The notes: generated from the letters alone by a model not told the origin. 64,000 nucleotides of DNA from Candidatus Thiodiazotropha sp. CDECU1 (GCF_963455295.1 NZ_OY734020.1:3224001-3288000); one strand, 5' to 3'. Counted from the stretch's first letter, positions 42,674-51,718 are shown. A program made the numbers and translations.

Positions 42674-43117
42674 TCAAAGTTCTTTTTCAAACCTGTCTAC
42701 CAGTCGCTCCAATATCTCCCAGTCCGCATCTGAGAGCCGGCCCTCCATGGCGGCACGTTCGATCCTGAGAATGACCTTTCTCGTCTTGGCTGTCAGCCGC
42801 TGTTGCATCTGATCGACCTTCAGCAACAAGGCTTGGAGCGCCTCGCTATCATTCTCGGCAATGCGGTTATGGCCGCTGGCGGGCAGGTGAAGCGGATAGC
42901 TACGTTGCTGGTGTTGTAAGTCCATATAGCCATCCGTCAGGTTCAGATTTTTTTCGATCCGCCGCGCCACTTCATCGCCCATATTTCTCCGATCGGTGAC
43001 CAACTGACTGACGTGGGCAGGCGCCAACCCCGCCTTATCCGCAAACGCCCGCTGGGAACCAAAACGGGCTATCTGTGCCAGTAAATTCTCCTTGCGAATA
43101 GTCCTGATATTTACCAT
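42674..43117 (-). CDS. XRE/Cro-type HTH regulator
   Basis: A 147-residue protein whose residues about 12-60 form a lambda-repressor-type HTH (GSQRAFADKAGLAPAHVSQLVTDRRNMGDEVARRIEKNL). The C-terminal 70 residues are helical and charged, perhaps for dimerisation. An open frame reaches 43159, but that start lies inside one of the two operators at 43128-43165, so the ATG at 43117 is preferred. It is convergent with moeA, only seven bases away, and divergent from a second HTH gene, like a phage- or toxin-antitoxin-type switch. Confidence 0.75.
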   Translation of the reverse strand: MVNIRTIRKENLLAQIARFGSQRAFADKAGLAPAHVSQLVTDRRNMGDEVARRIEKNLNLTDGYMDLQHQQRSYPLHLPASGHNRIAENDSEALQALLLKVDQMQQRLTAKTRKVILRIERAAMEGRLSDADWEILERLVDRFEKEL

Positions 43118-43127
43118 CCCAGAATCA

Positions 43128-43165
43128 TAGCAATTTGCTATAACTTCAGCCATGAGCAACTTGCT
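43128..43165. promoter_or_regulatory. Two palindromic operators between divergent HTH genes
   Basis: TAGCAA-T-TTGCTA at 43128-43140 and AGCAA-C-TTGCT at 43155-43165 share the same half-sites, with centres 26 bases apart. A weaker half-site TTAGCATGA follows near 43171. They should bind one or both of the flanking HTH proteins. Confidence 0.7.
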
Positions 43166-43198
43166 ATTTTATTAGCATGACGCTACCATAATCCTGTC

Positions 43199-43405
43199 AT
43201 GGATATGAAGACGTATATCGAAACGGAAGGTCGCGACGCAGCCAGGCGATTGGCATTTCTGGCGGGAACCAACTATGTCTATCTGACCCAGATCGCCTCC
43301 GGTTTCCGTAAACCCAGCGGACGTCTGGTACTCCTGCTGGAACACCACTCCAACGGCAAGCTTACCCGACACGAATTACGACCGGACCTCTACCCGGAGA
43401 CCTAA
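43199..43405 (+). CDS. Small Cro/YdaS-like HTH protein
   Basis: A 68-residue protein. It has MKTYIETEGRDAARRLAFLAGTNYVYLTQIASGFRKPS as its HTH, followed by LVLLLEHHSNGKLTRHELRPDLYP, which resembles YdaS/Cro-superfamily DNA-binding proteins. It is divergent from the larger HTH gene across two palindromic operators. Such pairs regulate each other in prophages and toxin-antitoxin units, but no phage gene or clear toxin is nearby. Confidence 0.7.
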   Translation: MDMKTYIETEGRDAARRLAFLAGTNYVYLTQIASGFRKPSGRLVLLLEHHSNGKLTRHELRPDLYPET

Positions 43406-43481
43406 CCGAAGCAGTCTCACATCCAAACCGTAGCGGCGGGCAGATCGCGCCCGGCCATGTCGAATTAATGGAAATAGCCTC

Positions 43482-43739
43482 ATGTTTAAGGGATTACAAA
43501 AGAAACCGCATTCACTCACCGATGATCTGCACCACTACTGCGATGAGTTCACCGAGTTCAACCGGCGCTGCGAACGCCTTTGCGAGGCCCTCACCGAAAT
43601 CGCCACCCATCACGAATCGATCAGCAGCTACTCTGTGCGCGGCATGCGGTATAACGCCAACTGGTTGAAATACAGGATCAACGATTTCAACCGGCGATTG
43701 CGCACCCTCTACGAAAGGGCACTCGATGAACAACTATAG
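43482..43739 (+). CDS. Small hypothetical protein
   Basis: An 85-residue, predicted helical, charged protein with no recognised family (MFKGLQKKPHSL, then regular acidic and basic heptads). It lies 76 bases after the small HTH gene on the same strand and could be in its transcript. The 5' end lacks a strong ribosome binding site. A coiled-coil or bundle fold is likely; a function is not evident. Confidence 0.5.
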   Translation: MFKGLQKKPHSLTDDLHHYCDEFTEFNRRCERLCEALTEIATHHESISSYSVRGMRYNANWLKYRINDFNRRLRTLYERALDEQL

Positions 43740-43882
43740 CCAGGTCTGATGCGTCACTGATAGACATCTGGTGCCGACAGGTTGAAATGGCATTTGATAC
43801 GCGCGCTTTACTTGATTTTCGCATTAATTAGGTATATTTTTTAATTATTGTAGAGCGTTTTCACTTTAAAGGCTTATTAACC

Positions 43883-44620
43883 ATGAAAGTCAGCAAACAA
43901 GAGAAGGCCTTGACCCGCAAACGCATTTTAAAGGCGGCCGCGGATGTGGTCAGTGAAAAAGGCTTTAAATCCGCCTCTATGCGAGAAATCGCACGTCGCG
44001 CAGAGGTGGGTGACGCCACCATCTATAACTACTTTCCCACCAAGGAGAGTCTCCTCTACGGCTACTGTGAGGAGAAACAGCATGCGGTGGCGGAAGCGCT
44101 GAAACAGATCGATGACTTTCATGAATACACCCTAAGGGAACAGCTGCAGCAACTGACAGAGACCGAGCTTGCCCTCTGGCTACCGGACCGGGATTTCCTC
44201 TCCGAGGTCTTTACCCTGACCTTTTCCGCACCCGTCGCGGGTGCCGTCAACCTGGCCGAGACACGGCGCCGATTCAATCGCATGGTGGAGGATATGATCG
44301 ATGCCGCGATCGAGGTGGGTGAGATCCCCGACCAGCCCTACCGGGAGCTGCTGGCCCCCCTCTACTGGGACTATTTCACCGGCATCCTCGCCTTTTGGCT
44401 GCATGATGACTCGGAGGATTACGCCAATACCACTCAACTGGTTGATCGGAGCGTGGAGATTATTGCAATGGTGTTGCAGACAGCGATGATCGGCAAGGCC
44501 CTGGATCTCTTCTCTTTCATGTTTCGCAGCCAGATAAGCCGCCATCTGGAGAAACTGGGCGACTATACCGCCCCCTGGAAACAGGCCAAACGTCGCTTCA
44601 TGGAGGGTGATAATGGGTGA
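43883..44620 (+). CDS. TetR-family transcriptional regulator
   Basis: A 245-residue protein. Residues about 10-57 hold the TetR HTH (RKRILKAAADVVSEKGFKSASMREIARRAEVGDATIYNYFPTKESLLYGY in the usual spacing). The remaining 190 residues are a helical ligand domain of unknown specificity. It is first in an operon with a UbiB-type kinase, a small membrane protein and a hydrolase, and probably represses it in response to a ligand. The stop overlaps the next start. Confidence 0.88.
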   Translation: MKVSKQEKALTRKRILKAAADVVSEKGFKSASMREIARRAEVGDATIYNYFPTKESLLYGYCEEKQHAVAEALKQIDDFHEYTLREQLQQLTETELALWLPDRDFLSEVFTLTFSAPVAGAVNLAETRRRFNRMVEDMIDAAIEVGEIPDQPYRELLAPLYWDYFTGILAFWLHDDSEDYANTTQLVDRSVEIIAMVLQTAMIGKALDLFSFMFRSQISRHLEKLGDYTAPWKQAKRRFMEGDNG

Positions 44621-45908
44621 CTCTATCCCCAGTGGCAAATTTGCCCGAAGCAGCATTGCCGGCAGTGCCATACTCAAGGCGGGAAGCAGGCGCCTCACCC
44701 ATGCCGCCAAACGCCCCTTCCTGAGCGAGTCGGTGCGCCTTGACCGACAACAGCAGCTCGATGAGGAAACGGCGCGGATCCTGTTCGAGGCCTTCTCCCG
44801 CCTGCGCGGTAGCGCCCTGAAGATTGCCCAGATGTTGAGCATGGAGAGCAATCTCATGCCTGACTGGTTTCGTCAGGAGATGGGCAAGTCTTACCACCAG
44901 GTACCCCCGTTGGGTCGACCATTGATTCGTAAACTGATCCTGCAGGAGTTCAACAAGCCACCCGAGGATCTATTCACGCGCTTTGACCCAAACGCCTTTG
45001 CCGCTGCCAGCCTGGGGCAGGTCCATGCCGCGGTCGGCAGTCAGGACCAGGATCTGGCGGTTAAGCTGCAATATCCCGGCATCGATGTCACCATCGAAAG
45101 TGACCTGCAACTGCTGCGCAGCATCATCAGGCGCACCCGCTACGCCAAGCTGCTCCTCTCTTCCATCGACGAGATTGAACAGCGCCTGCATGAGGAAGTG
45201 GACTACCTGCATGAGGCAGAAAACACCGAATGGTTCAAAAGCCGACTGCAACTGCCTGGGGTGATTATTCCGGCGGTCTACAAGGATTACTCATCGAAGC
45301 GCATCCTGACCACCGAGCGGTTGCGGGGTCTTCATCTGGAGGCCTGGTTAGGCACCGATCCCAGTCAGCAGGCGCGCGATCACTTCGGGCAGCGGTTATA
45401 CGATATATTCGTCAACTCCTTCTACGGGCTGCACGCCCTGCATGCCGACCCCAATCCTGGCAACTACCTGTTTGCCAAGGACGGCACCCTGGGCCTGCTG
45501 GACTTTGGTTGTGTCCGCTACTACTCGTCGGATTTCGTAAACCTGATACCGGTATTGTTGCATGCCTACATGGAACGGAATGCGGAAAAAGTGATCTCGA
45601 CCTACCAACAACTCGGCATGGTTGCGGAAATGTCGGGGGATGAACAACAATCCTTTTACGACCAAGTCCTGCAGCCTTTCGGTGACTGGCTGACCAAGCC
45701 CTTCAAGGCGGGACGATTCGATTTCACCAATCAGCAGGCCTCATACACCGCCGAGGGTTGGGCTGCATTCAAACAGCTCAGCAAAGTTCACAAGATCAAC
45801 GATCTCGCCAACGAGTTCATCTATTTCGACCGGACCTTCTTCGGTCTCTACCAAATCTTCGAGCAGATGGGCGCATGTATAGAAATGGAACATCAGTGGC
45901 TGCACTGA
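44613..45908 (+). CDS. AarF/UbiB (ABC1) family atypical kinase
   Basis: A 431-residue protein kinase-like protein. GGAGGG lies just before the ATG at 44613, which is preferred over a GTG two codons earlier. It has RGSALKIAQMLSME (KxGQ-type region) near 66-80, AAASLGQVHAA near 130, AVKLQYPG near 150, HADPNPGNYLF near 277 and LLDFGC near 294, the ABC1 catalytic loop and DFG-like motif. Family members act in ubiquinone synthesis or lipid metabolism. The substrate here is unknown; the operon partner hydrolase suggests a lipid or stress role. Confidence 0.87.
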   Translation: MGDSIPSGKFARSSIAGSAILKAGSRRLTHAAKRPFLSESVRLDRQQQLDEETARILFEAFSRLRGSALKIAQMLSMESNLMPDWFRQEMGKSYHQVPPLGRPLIRKLILQEFNKPPEDLFTRFDPNAFAAASLGQVHAAVGSQDQDLAVKLQYPGIDVTIESDLQLLRSIIRRTRYAKLLLSSIDEIEQRLHEEVDYLHEAENTEWFKSRLQLPGVIIPAVYKDYSSKRILTTERLRGLHLEAWLGTDPSQQARDHFGQRLYDIFVNSFYGLHALHADPNPGNYLFAKDGTLGLLDFGCVRYYSSDFVNLIPVLLHAYMERNAEKVISTYQQLGMVAEMSGDEQQSFYDQVLQPFGDWLTKPFKAGRFDFTNQQASYTAEGWAAFKQLSKVHKINDLANEFIYFDRTFFGLYQIFEQMGACIEMEHQWLH

Positions 45909-46327
45909 ACAAGCCTTTAATATGGGGCGGTAGCATGAGCCTGCTAGCCGCTTTCCTGCACCTCGCAATCATTGTCGGCGGTCCGTCCTGGTACCGCTTT
46001 TTCGGCGCAGGAGAGGGGTTTGCCCAACTCGCGGAACAGGGCTCACCCATAGCGGGATCCATCACCGCCCTGATTGCCCTTGTGCTGATGCTATGGAGCC
46101 TGTATGCCTTCGCCGGCGCTGGCCTGGTACGTCGCCCACCTTGGCTCAGATCAGTCCTGGTCATAATCACCGCAATCTATCTTGTACGCGGTATGATGCT
46201 GTTGCCACTGGCTTTATTCATGCCCCAGGTGGTCGATATTTTTCTAATCTTGAGTTCGTTGATATGCATTGTAGTCGGCATACTGCACTTCAGTGGAACA
46301 AGACAAATGATCTGGGAACACTCATGA
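45896..46327 (+). CDS. Small four-helix membrane protein
   Basis: A 143-residue protein with four hydrophobic segments (about residues 12-30, 48-70, 80-98 and 108-130) and no recognised domain. I chose the GTG at 45896, whose product begins VAALNKPLIWGG; it overlaps the UbiB stop by 13 bases. Other starts (an ATG at about 45874 within the UbiB gene, and an ATG at 45935) are possible. It overlaps the hydrolase gene by four bases, so all three genes are translationally coupled. Confidence 0.65.
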   Translation: MAALNKPLIWGGSMSLLAAFLHLAIIVGGPSWYRFFGAGEGFAQLAEQGSPIAGSITALIALVLMLWSLYAFAGAGLVRRPPWLRSVLVIITAIYLVRGMMLLPLALFMPQVVDIFLILSSLICIVVGILHFSGTRQMIWEHS

Positions 46328-47238
46328 ACGAAAGCAGTGACGGCCTGGTCGTCAAAAACAACCCATTTACCAACCATCAACTTCCCTTGGGCGTACGCCT
46401 GTTCATGAATGCTGCAAAACTGACCTTCCACGTGACAGGAAGGGTTTCACCCAGACTGGCCGGTGTCTTGGCACTGCGCCTGTTCATGACACCACCCAGG
46501 TTTCCCATACCGCGCAGGGAGTTGAAGATTCGTGAAAGTGCCCGTTTGACCATGTATGAAATTCATGGCGAACAGATCGCGGTGCGCACCTGGGGAGAGG
46601 GTCCCAGCGTATTGCTCTGCCATGGCTGGGGGGGACGCGGCACCCAATTCTTCGCCCTTATCGAAGCTCTGGTGGCAGCCGGTTATCGCGCCATCGCCTT
46701 TGACGCCCCTGCCCATGGCGACTCATCGGGAATACGCACCAACATGTTGATGGCCAGCAAGACCATTGCCGGTATCGTGGAGAGAGAGGCGCCGATCAGT
46801 GCCGTGATCGGTCACTCCTTCGGCTGCGGCATCGCCCTGCTTGCCATCGACCGTCACCAGATACCCTCGGACAAGGTCATACTCTTCAGCTGCTTCACCG
46901 ACACCCTGTGGATTTCGCAACAGTTCGCAAAGGCATTCGCAATCAGCGATGGCGTCATCGAGGCCATGCGTCAAACAGCAAACCAGCGCTTTGCCCATCA
47001 TTTCGACAAACCCTGGGATTGGATGGATCTCTCACCGGTGAATACCATCAACAAAGTAACAGGCGACCTGCTGTTGATACATGACAAGCAAGACACCCAT
47101 GTCCCCTACCAACACGCCCTGAAACTCAAGCAAATAGCCCCGCAGATTCAGCTCCTGACCACCGAAGGGCTGGGGCACAAGAAGATCCTCATGAACAAGC
47201 AGTGTGTGGATGCCTGTATCGAGCATATCAGAGGCTAA
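46324..47238 (+). CDS. Alpha/beta hydrolase
   Basis: A 304-residue serine hydrolase. It has LLCHGWGGRGTQ near 100 (oxyanion hole), AIAFDAPAHGDSSG near 127, the nucleophile elbow GHSFGCG near 163, an Asp in LLIHDKQDTHVPY near 252 and the catalytic His in GLGHKKIL near 283. The ATG overlaps the previous stop (ATGA). It ends the TetR-UbiB operon. The substrate is unknown; carboxylesterase or lipase-like activity is expected. The long N-terminus (about 90 residues before the first core strand) is family-like for this subset. Confidence 0.85.
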   Translation: MNESSDGLVVKNNPFTNHQLPLGVRLFMNAAKLTFHVTGRVSPRLAGVLALRLFMTPPRFPIPRRELKIRESARLTMYEIHGEQIAVRTWGEGPSVLLCHGWGGRGTQFFALIEALVAAGYRAIAFDAPAHGDSSGIRTNMLMASKTIAGIVEREAPISAVIGHSFGCGIALLAIDRHQIPSDKVILFSCFTDTLWISQQFAKAFAISDGVIEAMRQTANQRFAHHFDKPWDWMDLSPVNTINKVTGDLLLIHDKQDTHVPYQHALKLKQIAPQIQLLTTEGLGHKKILMNKQCVDACIEHIRG

Positions 47239-47335
47239 TTACAACTCCCCCTCATCGCCGATTATTGCTGTCATTCCGCTTGCATGATGGGACTGGTTTG
47301 ATATCTTCTTACCAGAAGTTATGCGAGGAACGCCC

Positions 47336-47554
47336 ATGAGACTACCCACGTTATCCCTAAAAACCCTATTCATCGTCTCGATCATAGGTTTAACTGCCAG
47401 CTGCTCATCAGACGAGAACAACAATAAACCCATGAAAACCGACCCTGGCGTTTTTCAGGGATACAAGGATACTTTGGATAAAGCACAAGGTGTGGAACAA
47501 ACATTGTTGCAGGCAGACAAAGCGAGGCGAGAGGAATTACAGCGGCAACAATAG
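47336..47554 (+). CDS. Small lipoprotein
   Basis: A 72-residue protein with a hydrophobic N-terminus (TLFIVSIIGLTASC) ending in a lipobox-like LTASC, although the -3 position is Thr and not Leu. The remainder is a short polar, helical tail (DPGVFQGYKDTLDKAQGVEQTLLQADKARREELQRQQ, interrupted here). AGGA precedes the ATG at 47336. It resembles small periplasmic lipoproteins of unknown role. Confidence 0.65.
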   Translation: MRLPTLSLKTLFIVSIIGLTASCSSDENNNKPMKTDPGVFQGYKDTLDKAQGVEQTLLQADKARREELQRQQ

Positions 47555-47643
47555 TGAACCAAAAATAGAAATGTAGTCGAACGGGTTTGAAAGCTCAGCT
47601 ATATCTTAATAGGGATAGCGGCAATTTATTCAGCACTGATCTT

Positions 47644-48297
47644 CTAGTTTAACCTGTGTTCCGTCCACATCGGATCATCAGCGACGAAGCTTAGTAAACG
47701 ATCGGAGGTTCGAACAACCACTTTATTTGCTGTCACCTCGATATCTTCAACGATTTCACGAACTCCAATGCGGATTTCGGTAAAGGATGAAGAACCCTTT
47801 CTAATACCGAACAACTTACCCGTCGTTGCCACAACCGCCACATATCTCCCCGATTCCGCGGCTATCAGCTCCTCGCGAATCGGCAGCCTGGTTTCAAAAT
47901 AGCTGTTGGTTGAAATATTGTAGCCTATTGCACGATCACCAGTCGCCAGTAAAGCGATATAGGGGGATAAGGATAAAGTCGCAACTTCTGCCTCTTCCGG
48001 TTTTAGGCGGAACTCTTTCCATGACCCAGAAGTCGTTGACACCACATAGAAGCGGTCATTGGTCAGTACGGCGCCTAAGTGACCATTCGAGTCTGCCTTT
48101 AACACACTCTCTTTGGGCCTCAACCTTATGGATGTACTGTTCGCACCCTCAATTACAGCGTTTAATTTGCTCTCCGATTCTGAAATATAAATCTTGTCTT
48201 CTATAGTTTCGTCAGCATTGGAAGATAGAACCGCGGCAAGCAGGACAAGAGATACAATCAGTAGGGCAAATGGTTGTTTTTTGGGCGTGTGGTTCAT
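47644..48297 (-). CDS. Hypothetical secreted protein
   Basis: A 217-residue protein with a signal peptide (FALLIVSLVLLAAVLSSNA). The mature domain is mostly beta-strands in a repeating pattern of about 45-50 residues (VLKADSNGHLGAVLT, VATLSLSPYIALLATG, LIAAESGRYVAVVAT, IEVTANKVVVRTS), which suggests a small beta-propeller-like or repeated-blade fold. No family is recognised. It is probably periplasmic and monocistronic. Confidence 0.6.
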   Translation of the reverse strand: MNHTPKKQPFALLIVSLVLLAAVLSSNADETIEDKIYISESESKLNAVIEGANSTSIRLRPKESVLKADSNGHLGAVLTNDRFYVVSTTSGSWKEFRLKPEEAEVATLSLSPYIALLATGDRAIGYNISTNSYFETRLPIREELIAAESGRYVAVVATTGKLFGIRKGSSSFTEIRIGVREIVEDIEVTANKVVVRTSDRLLSFVADDPMWTEHRLN

Positions 48298-48447
48298 CCT
48301 TGAATATCCTATATCTACATTACGTTCAATAGTTCATTGCAGTATGAACTATCCCTGATCCCGGCTGTTAATAATTATCACAATCCATGTGCCTGTTGTC
48401 GAGCAAACTGCTATCGACCGAAAGATAAGTCATAAAATGAAGGTTTA

Positions 48448-48939
48448 TCAACCACGAGCCAGCATGGTGATGTTGTGAATCAGTGTATCCAGGGCCTTAT
48501 CCGCCCGCTTCCTCATTATCACGGGTGTCACGTAGAGATGGATCGGGAGCTGGATCAACGGAATGCCGACACCCAAGCCAAGCGCCAGCAGCAGGGGCCA
48601 TCTCTCCTCAAACAGGATCGCAAATGGGATTCCCATACCGAGTGCAAGAACAATGGCCAATCCAATAAGAAGCCTTGTAATAAATTGCTTTGCCTTGCCT
48701 ATTCCTTCATACCCGGCGCTGACATAGAGGCGATTCCCTGAAACGGAAACCTTAATAGGAGAGGCGCCGTAAATGGCGTTTCCTGACTGTGTTCTTATGA
48801 ATCCACCCTTGTGTTCGACTGAAATTGTTGAGTCAGAAATATCCACGATTTCATAGCCATTCTGGACAAACATGGTTTGGGCTATCTCGATTGCTTTCTG
48901 GGGTTTGACAGTAAATATTTCGTTTCTCTCATAGTCCAT
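48448..48939 (-). CDS. Hypothetical membrane protein
   Basis: A 163-residue protein. The N-terminal 80 residues are soluble and beta-rich (KPQKAIEIAQTMFVQNGYEIVDISDSTISVEHKGG, interrupted here). Two hydrophobic segments at about 90-110 and 115-138 follow, and then a short basic tail. The fold resembles small DUF-type proteins with a PH-like or bPH-like head, but I cannot assign one. Probably a cytoplasmic domain attached to a membrane hairpin. Confidence 0.6.
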   Translation of the reverse strand: MDYERNEIFTVKPQKAIEIAQTMFVQNGYEIVDISDSTISVEHKGGFIRTQSGNAIYGASPIKVSVSGNRLYVSAGYEGIGKAKQFITRLLIGLAIVLALGMGIPFAILFEERWPLLLALGLGVGIPLIQLPIHLYVTPVIMRKRADKALDTLIHNITMLARG

Positions 48940-49203
48940 AATGAATACTTAGTATCTCAGTTGTATCGATATCATAAAATCGGTTAATTTTACAATATTG
49001 GAAATATCATTATTAGTATGGATAGCCATAGACCTAAATAGGCGTCATCGATTCTTTTGTCGACTCTTAGACTTGTTTTAGAAGCCATAATACTACTGCT
49101 ATTTGTAGTGGATAGCCGCTGACAAAGCTATTGTATTGGCAACATCAATTACCCATTACCTGATTGTTTTGTGAGCTTTCCGTACTATCGTATTATTTCA
49201 TCG

Positions 49204-50187
49204 TTAGTTAATATTGCTATTCGGCAGGATGCTTTTTGCTTTAAAACTAAGACTTTTACTCTTAGATTTTTTGTTTAACCTATGTGTTTTCTTCAACAGT
49301 TCGTCAATATACTCATTATCAGCTGCACTAAGATTGACATATGGAAACGACAACGTGGTTTTATTGTCGAATACCAATCTTTGCAATCTTTTTGAGTGGA
49401 CAGGTCCTCGAATCGCTGATCGTCCATGTAACCACAACCCATCGATAATAAGATACCCCATCCCCACTTTTGTAGGAATTCGCATTAGCCTCTCATCAAT
49501 TTTTTGAATGAGCTCATATGACCAGGAATCCTGCCTATACATTAAATCAAATACCTCATTAAATTTATCTTTATGTGATCTATTGGTCAGGAGTTTGATA
49601 ATAATATTTTTAGCACGTGCTGGCATGTCCTCGCAATCCTTCATTGCTTTTTGTAACTGCTGATTGCTCAACAATAATATATCGCCACCATCATTATCAT
49701 CCATAAAACTAATGACATTGAATAACACACGAGAGCAGAATAAATCCGCATGAACAGGGAATCCTTGGTCTGCTGTTTCTGATTCTATTGGTGAATGAAA
49801 AGAAATTGTACAACTTCGATCTTTACATAGCTCAGCAGACAACAAAGAGAATAAGGCGTGTAATTCTGATGCTCCAAAATCGTCAAATAATAAGTCTTGT
49901 AATAAGACAATTTCCTCACTAGGTTTAAACATGTAGAGGCAATTTGCAATTTCTTTAATAGAAGAATTTAAATTTGGGGTCATTATAGTATTAGCTATAT
50001 AGCTTAACCCATACTGTTCGGAGGGCTCAATTTGCTCTACCTTCGTTACAATACCTGACAATTCGTTAGTCATATTCTTCAACATAGATTTTGCTTCATC
50101 GCTCCATGTATTCCATACATATTCAGAGCTTGAATCATTAATAGTGCAAAATAATTGTTTCACTAGATTGCCTCTGCTTATATTCAT
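49204..50187 (-). CDS. TauD/VioC-like Fe(II)/2-oxoglutarate oxygenase, probable
   Basis: A 327-residue protein with candidate iron ligands in VHADLF (HxD, near 143) and LHGRSAIRGPVHSKRLQRLVF near 256-276, in the order H-x-D...H...R. This is the pattern of VioC/clavaminate-synthase-type enzymes, with GGDILLLS between them. Residues 1-120 are helical and of unknown fold. The predicted activity is hydroxylation of a small molecule, perhaps an amino acid or nucleotide, with 2-oxoglutarate. The gene overlaps the upstream gene by four bases (ATGA), so the two are one operon. Base composition is AT-rich compared with most of the window. The Arg-rich tail is Lys/Ser-rich and possibly disordered. Confidence 0.6.
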   Translation of the reverse strand: MNISRGNLVKQLFCTINDSSSEYVWNTWSDEAKSMLKNMTNELSGIVTKVEQIEPSEQYGLSYIANTIMTPNLNSSIKEIANCLYMFKPSEEIVLLQDLLFDDFGASELHALFSLLSAELCKDRSCTISFHSPIESETADQGFPVHADLFCSRVLFNVISFMDDNDGGDILLLSNQQLQKAMKDCEDMPARAKNIIIKLLTNRSHKDKFNEVFDLMYRQDSWSYELIQKIDERLMRIPTKVGMGYLIIDGLWLHGRSAIRGPVHSKRLQRLVFDNKTTLSFPYVNLSAADNEYIDELLKKTHRLNKKSKSKSLSFKAKSILPNSNIN

Positions 50188-51401
50188 GTGCGAGATAAAA
50201 GACCATTTTCATCATAGAAATAGCAAGTCAGTGTATATTTTTGTAGCCCGTGGGTTGTTAGCACTCGTTCGACGGATTTATTTACATGATTTATGTGGTT
50301 CGACTGGGAACAGCTTGAAAAGGTCTCAATTACAATTTCTGACTCACCTTCACAAACGGATTCAATTATATCACCACCTAATTTTCCATTCATTGCCTTC
50401 GACAGTTCACGTATATAATTCTTGCGCTGTTCATCTTTTGGGTTTCCGAGTGCTTCTAAGAACAAAAAAGCTCTAGAAGCTCTATACCTATCATATTCTT
50501 CACTTGTGGGTAACAATGTATGATAAATAGTTTCATTTTCTCGTGGTTCTAGAAGGCCTGCTAGATCCATTGATTGTGAAACCACATTGATCATCCTTCG
50601 ATGACCAAATATCTCTTCTTCAGATTCTTGCATCATTTTAGACGCGATCAACTTCTCAAGAACCTTCTCTTTGAATTCATTTGGATCAATAGATGAGCGA
50701 AACTTTATGAGTAAATCCCAAGTACCCATTAAGTCGTACATTGCCTCTATAGCAATAGTTGAGAAATCTGCAGCTCGAACATCTTCAACGAGAATCCTAC
50801 TTCTCTCACAATCCTGAACTGATAACAGAAGAAAATATAGATCAGAAGAATCAGCGGAAAAAATATCAGAACCCTCTCTACGACTCTTTCTCTTATATAT
50901 TTTCCAATCAGCGGAACATTGATCTACTTCATTATTTTGATCCTTATTAGTCATCACGTAATCAGAATCGATGTCTATCTGAGGATTCCATGCAAGACCA
51001 TTTTTAGGATCGCTTCTTAGAGAGAGAATTGTTTTTGATATTTCATCACCTAGGGAAATATCCCACTTTACCTGTTTTGTGTCATATGAAATCACCCTAA
51101 GATGACGAAAATCGAAAGGAACATGGTCAACACTCTGCGTCAATATTATGGCTGGTTTTTTTAATGCGTGTGCCACTCCCAATTCATAGATAACGTTTGG
51201 ATTTATACCTGTTACATCGCATAACACCACTTCACTTTCAATAATAGAGTTAAAAATATCATCAATGATTGCTCTTGAACTATAGACTTCGTCACCTCGC
51301 TCAGCCTTAAGATCTGCTTTTTCTATAGCAGGCTTATAGATTTTTTTATAATAGTCGTTGAATGGCTCTTTGAAAGGGGAAATCACGAAGCACTTTTGCA
51401 T
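50184..51401 (-). CDS. 2-deoxyribosyltransferase/TIR-like protein with C-terminal sensor-like domain
   Basis: A 405-residue protein. Residues about 1-115 have the alpha/beta pattern of nucleoside 2-deoxyribosyltransferase-like and TIR-like domains: CFVISPFKEPFNDYYKKIY, then SEVVLCDVTGINPNVIYELGVAHAL, where the Glu in YELG would be the catalytic residue for cleaving or transferring a nucleotide base. Residues about 185-405 hold a segment AIEAMYDLMGTWDLLIKFR that looks like a ligand-binding RAM/AsnC-type fold, and a second related segment ending YTLTCYFYDENG. The predicted role is NAD+- or nucleotide-dependent signalling or effector activity. It is co-translated with an oxygenase-like gene. The neighbourhood has no known defence genes. 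Confidence 0.55.
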   Translation of the reverse strand: MQKCFVISPFKEPFNDYYKKIYKPAIEKADLKAERGDEVYSSRAIIDDIFNSIIESEVVLCDVTGINPNVIYELGVAHALKKPAIILTQSVDHVPFDFRHLRVISYDTKQVKWDISLGDEISKTILSLRSDPKNGLAWNPQIDIDSDYVMTNKDQNNEVDQCSADWKIYKRKSRREGSDIFSADSSDLYFLLLSVQDCERSRILVEDVRAADFSTIAIEAMYDLMGTWDLLIKFRSSIDPNEFKEKVLEKLIASKMMQESEEEIFGHRRMINVVSQSMDLAGLLEPRENETIYHTLLPTSEEYDRYRASRAFLFLEALGNPKDEQRKNYIRELSKAMNGKLGGDIIESVCEGESEIVIETFSSCSQSNHINHVNKSVERVLTTHGLQKYTLTCYFYDENGLLSRT

Positions 51402-51718
51402 ACAAATAGCTCTCTAAACTTATTGAAATATATCACTTTTATGTAAATAAGAGGCAGCTCATAGTCCTCACACATTACTATCTTGACGAATAAACTGACT
51501 ACAAATTCTCATCCTTCTGTATGCACGATGTACCTATGCGGAAAGATCGTACAAGTTAACTCTGAAATGTATGTGGGAGACTGGGATTGAGGTATGCAAC
51601 CTCCCTGTTTAATTATTTTTTATACTATTTATCACTATCTTACCAGTTTTTTCGAATAACTCACTTTTTTACTCGAGTATTTCAACCTGGTATCTATTAG
51701 TTGAAATTGTTTTCTTTA
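51402..51718. other. Intergenic region upstream of the AT-rich operon
   Basis: About 320 AT-rich bases without a gene. It should hold the operon promoter; no match to a consensus is clear. It also abuts the decayed hydrolase at 51719. Confidence 0.35.

Noticed and set aside
43117-43159. Upstream start (ATG at 43159) for the 42674 HTH gene
   Set aside because: It overlaps the operator at 43155-43165, which would make the operator part of the message start.
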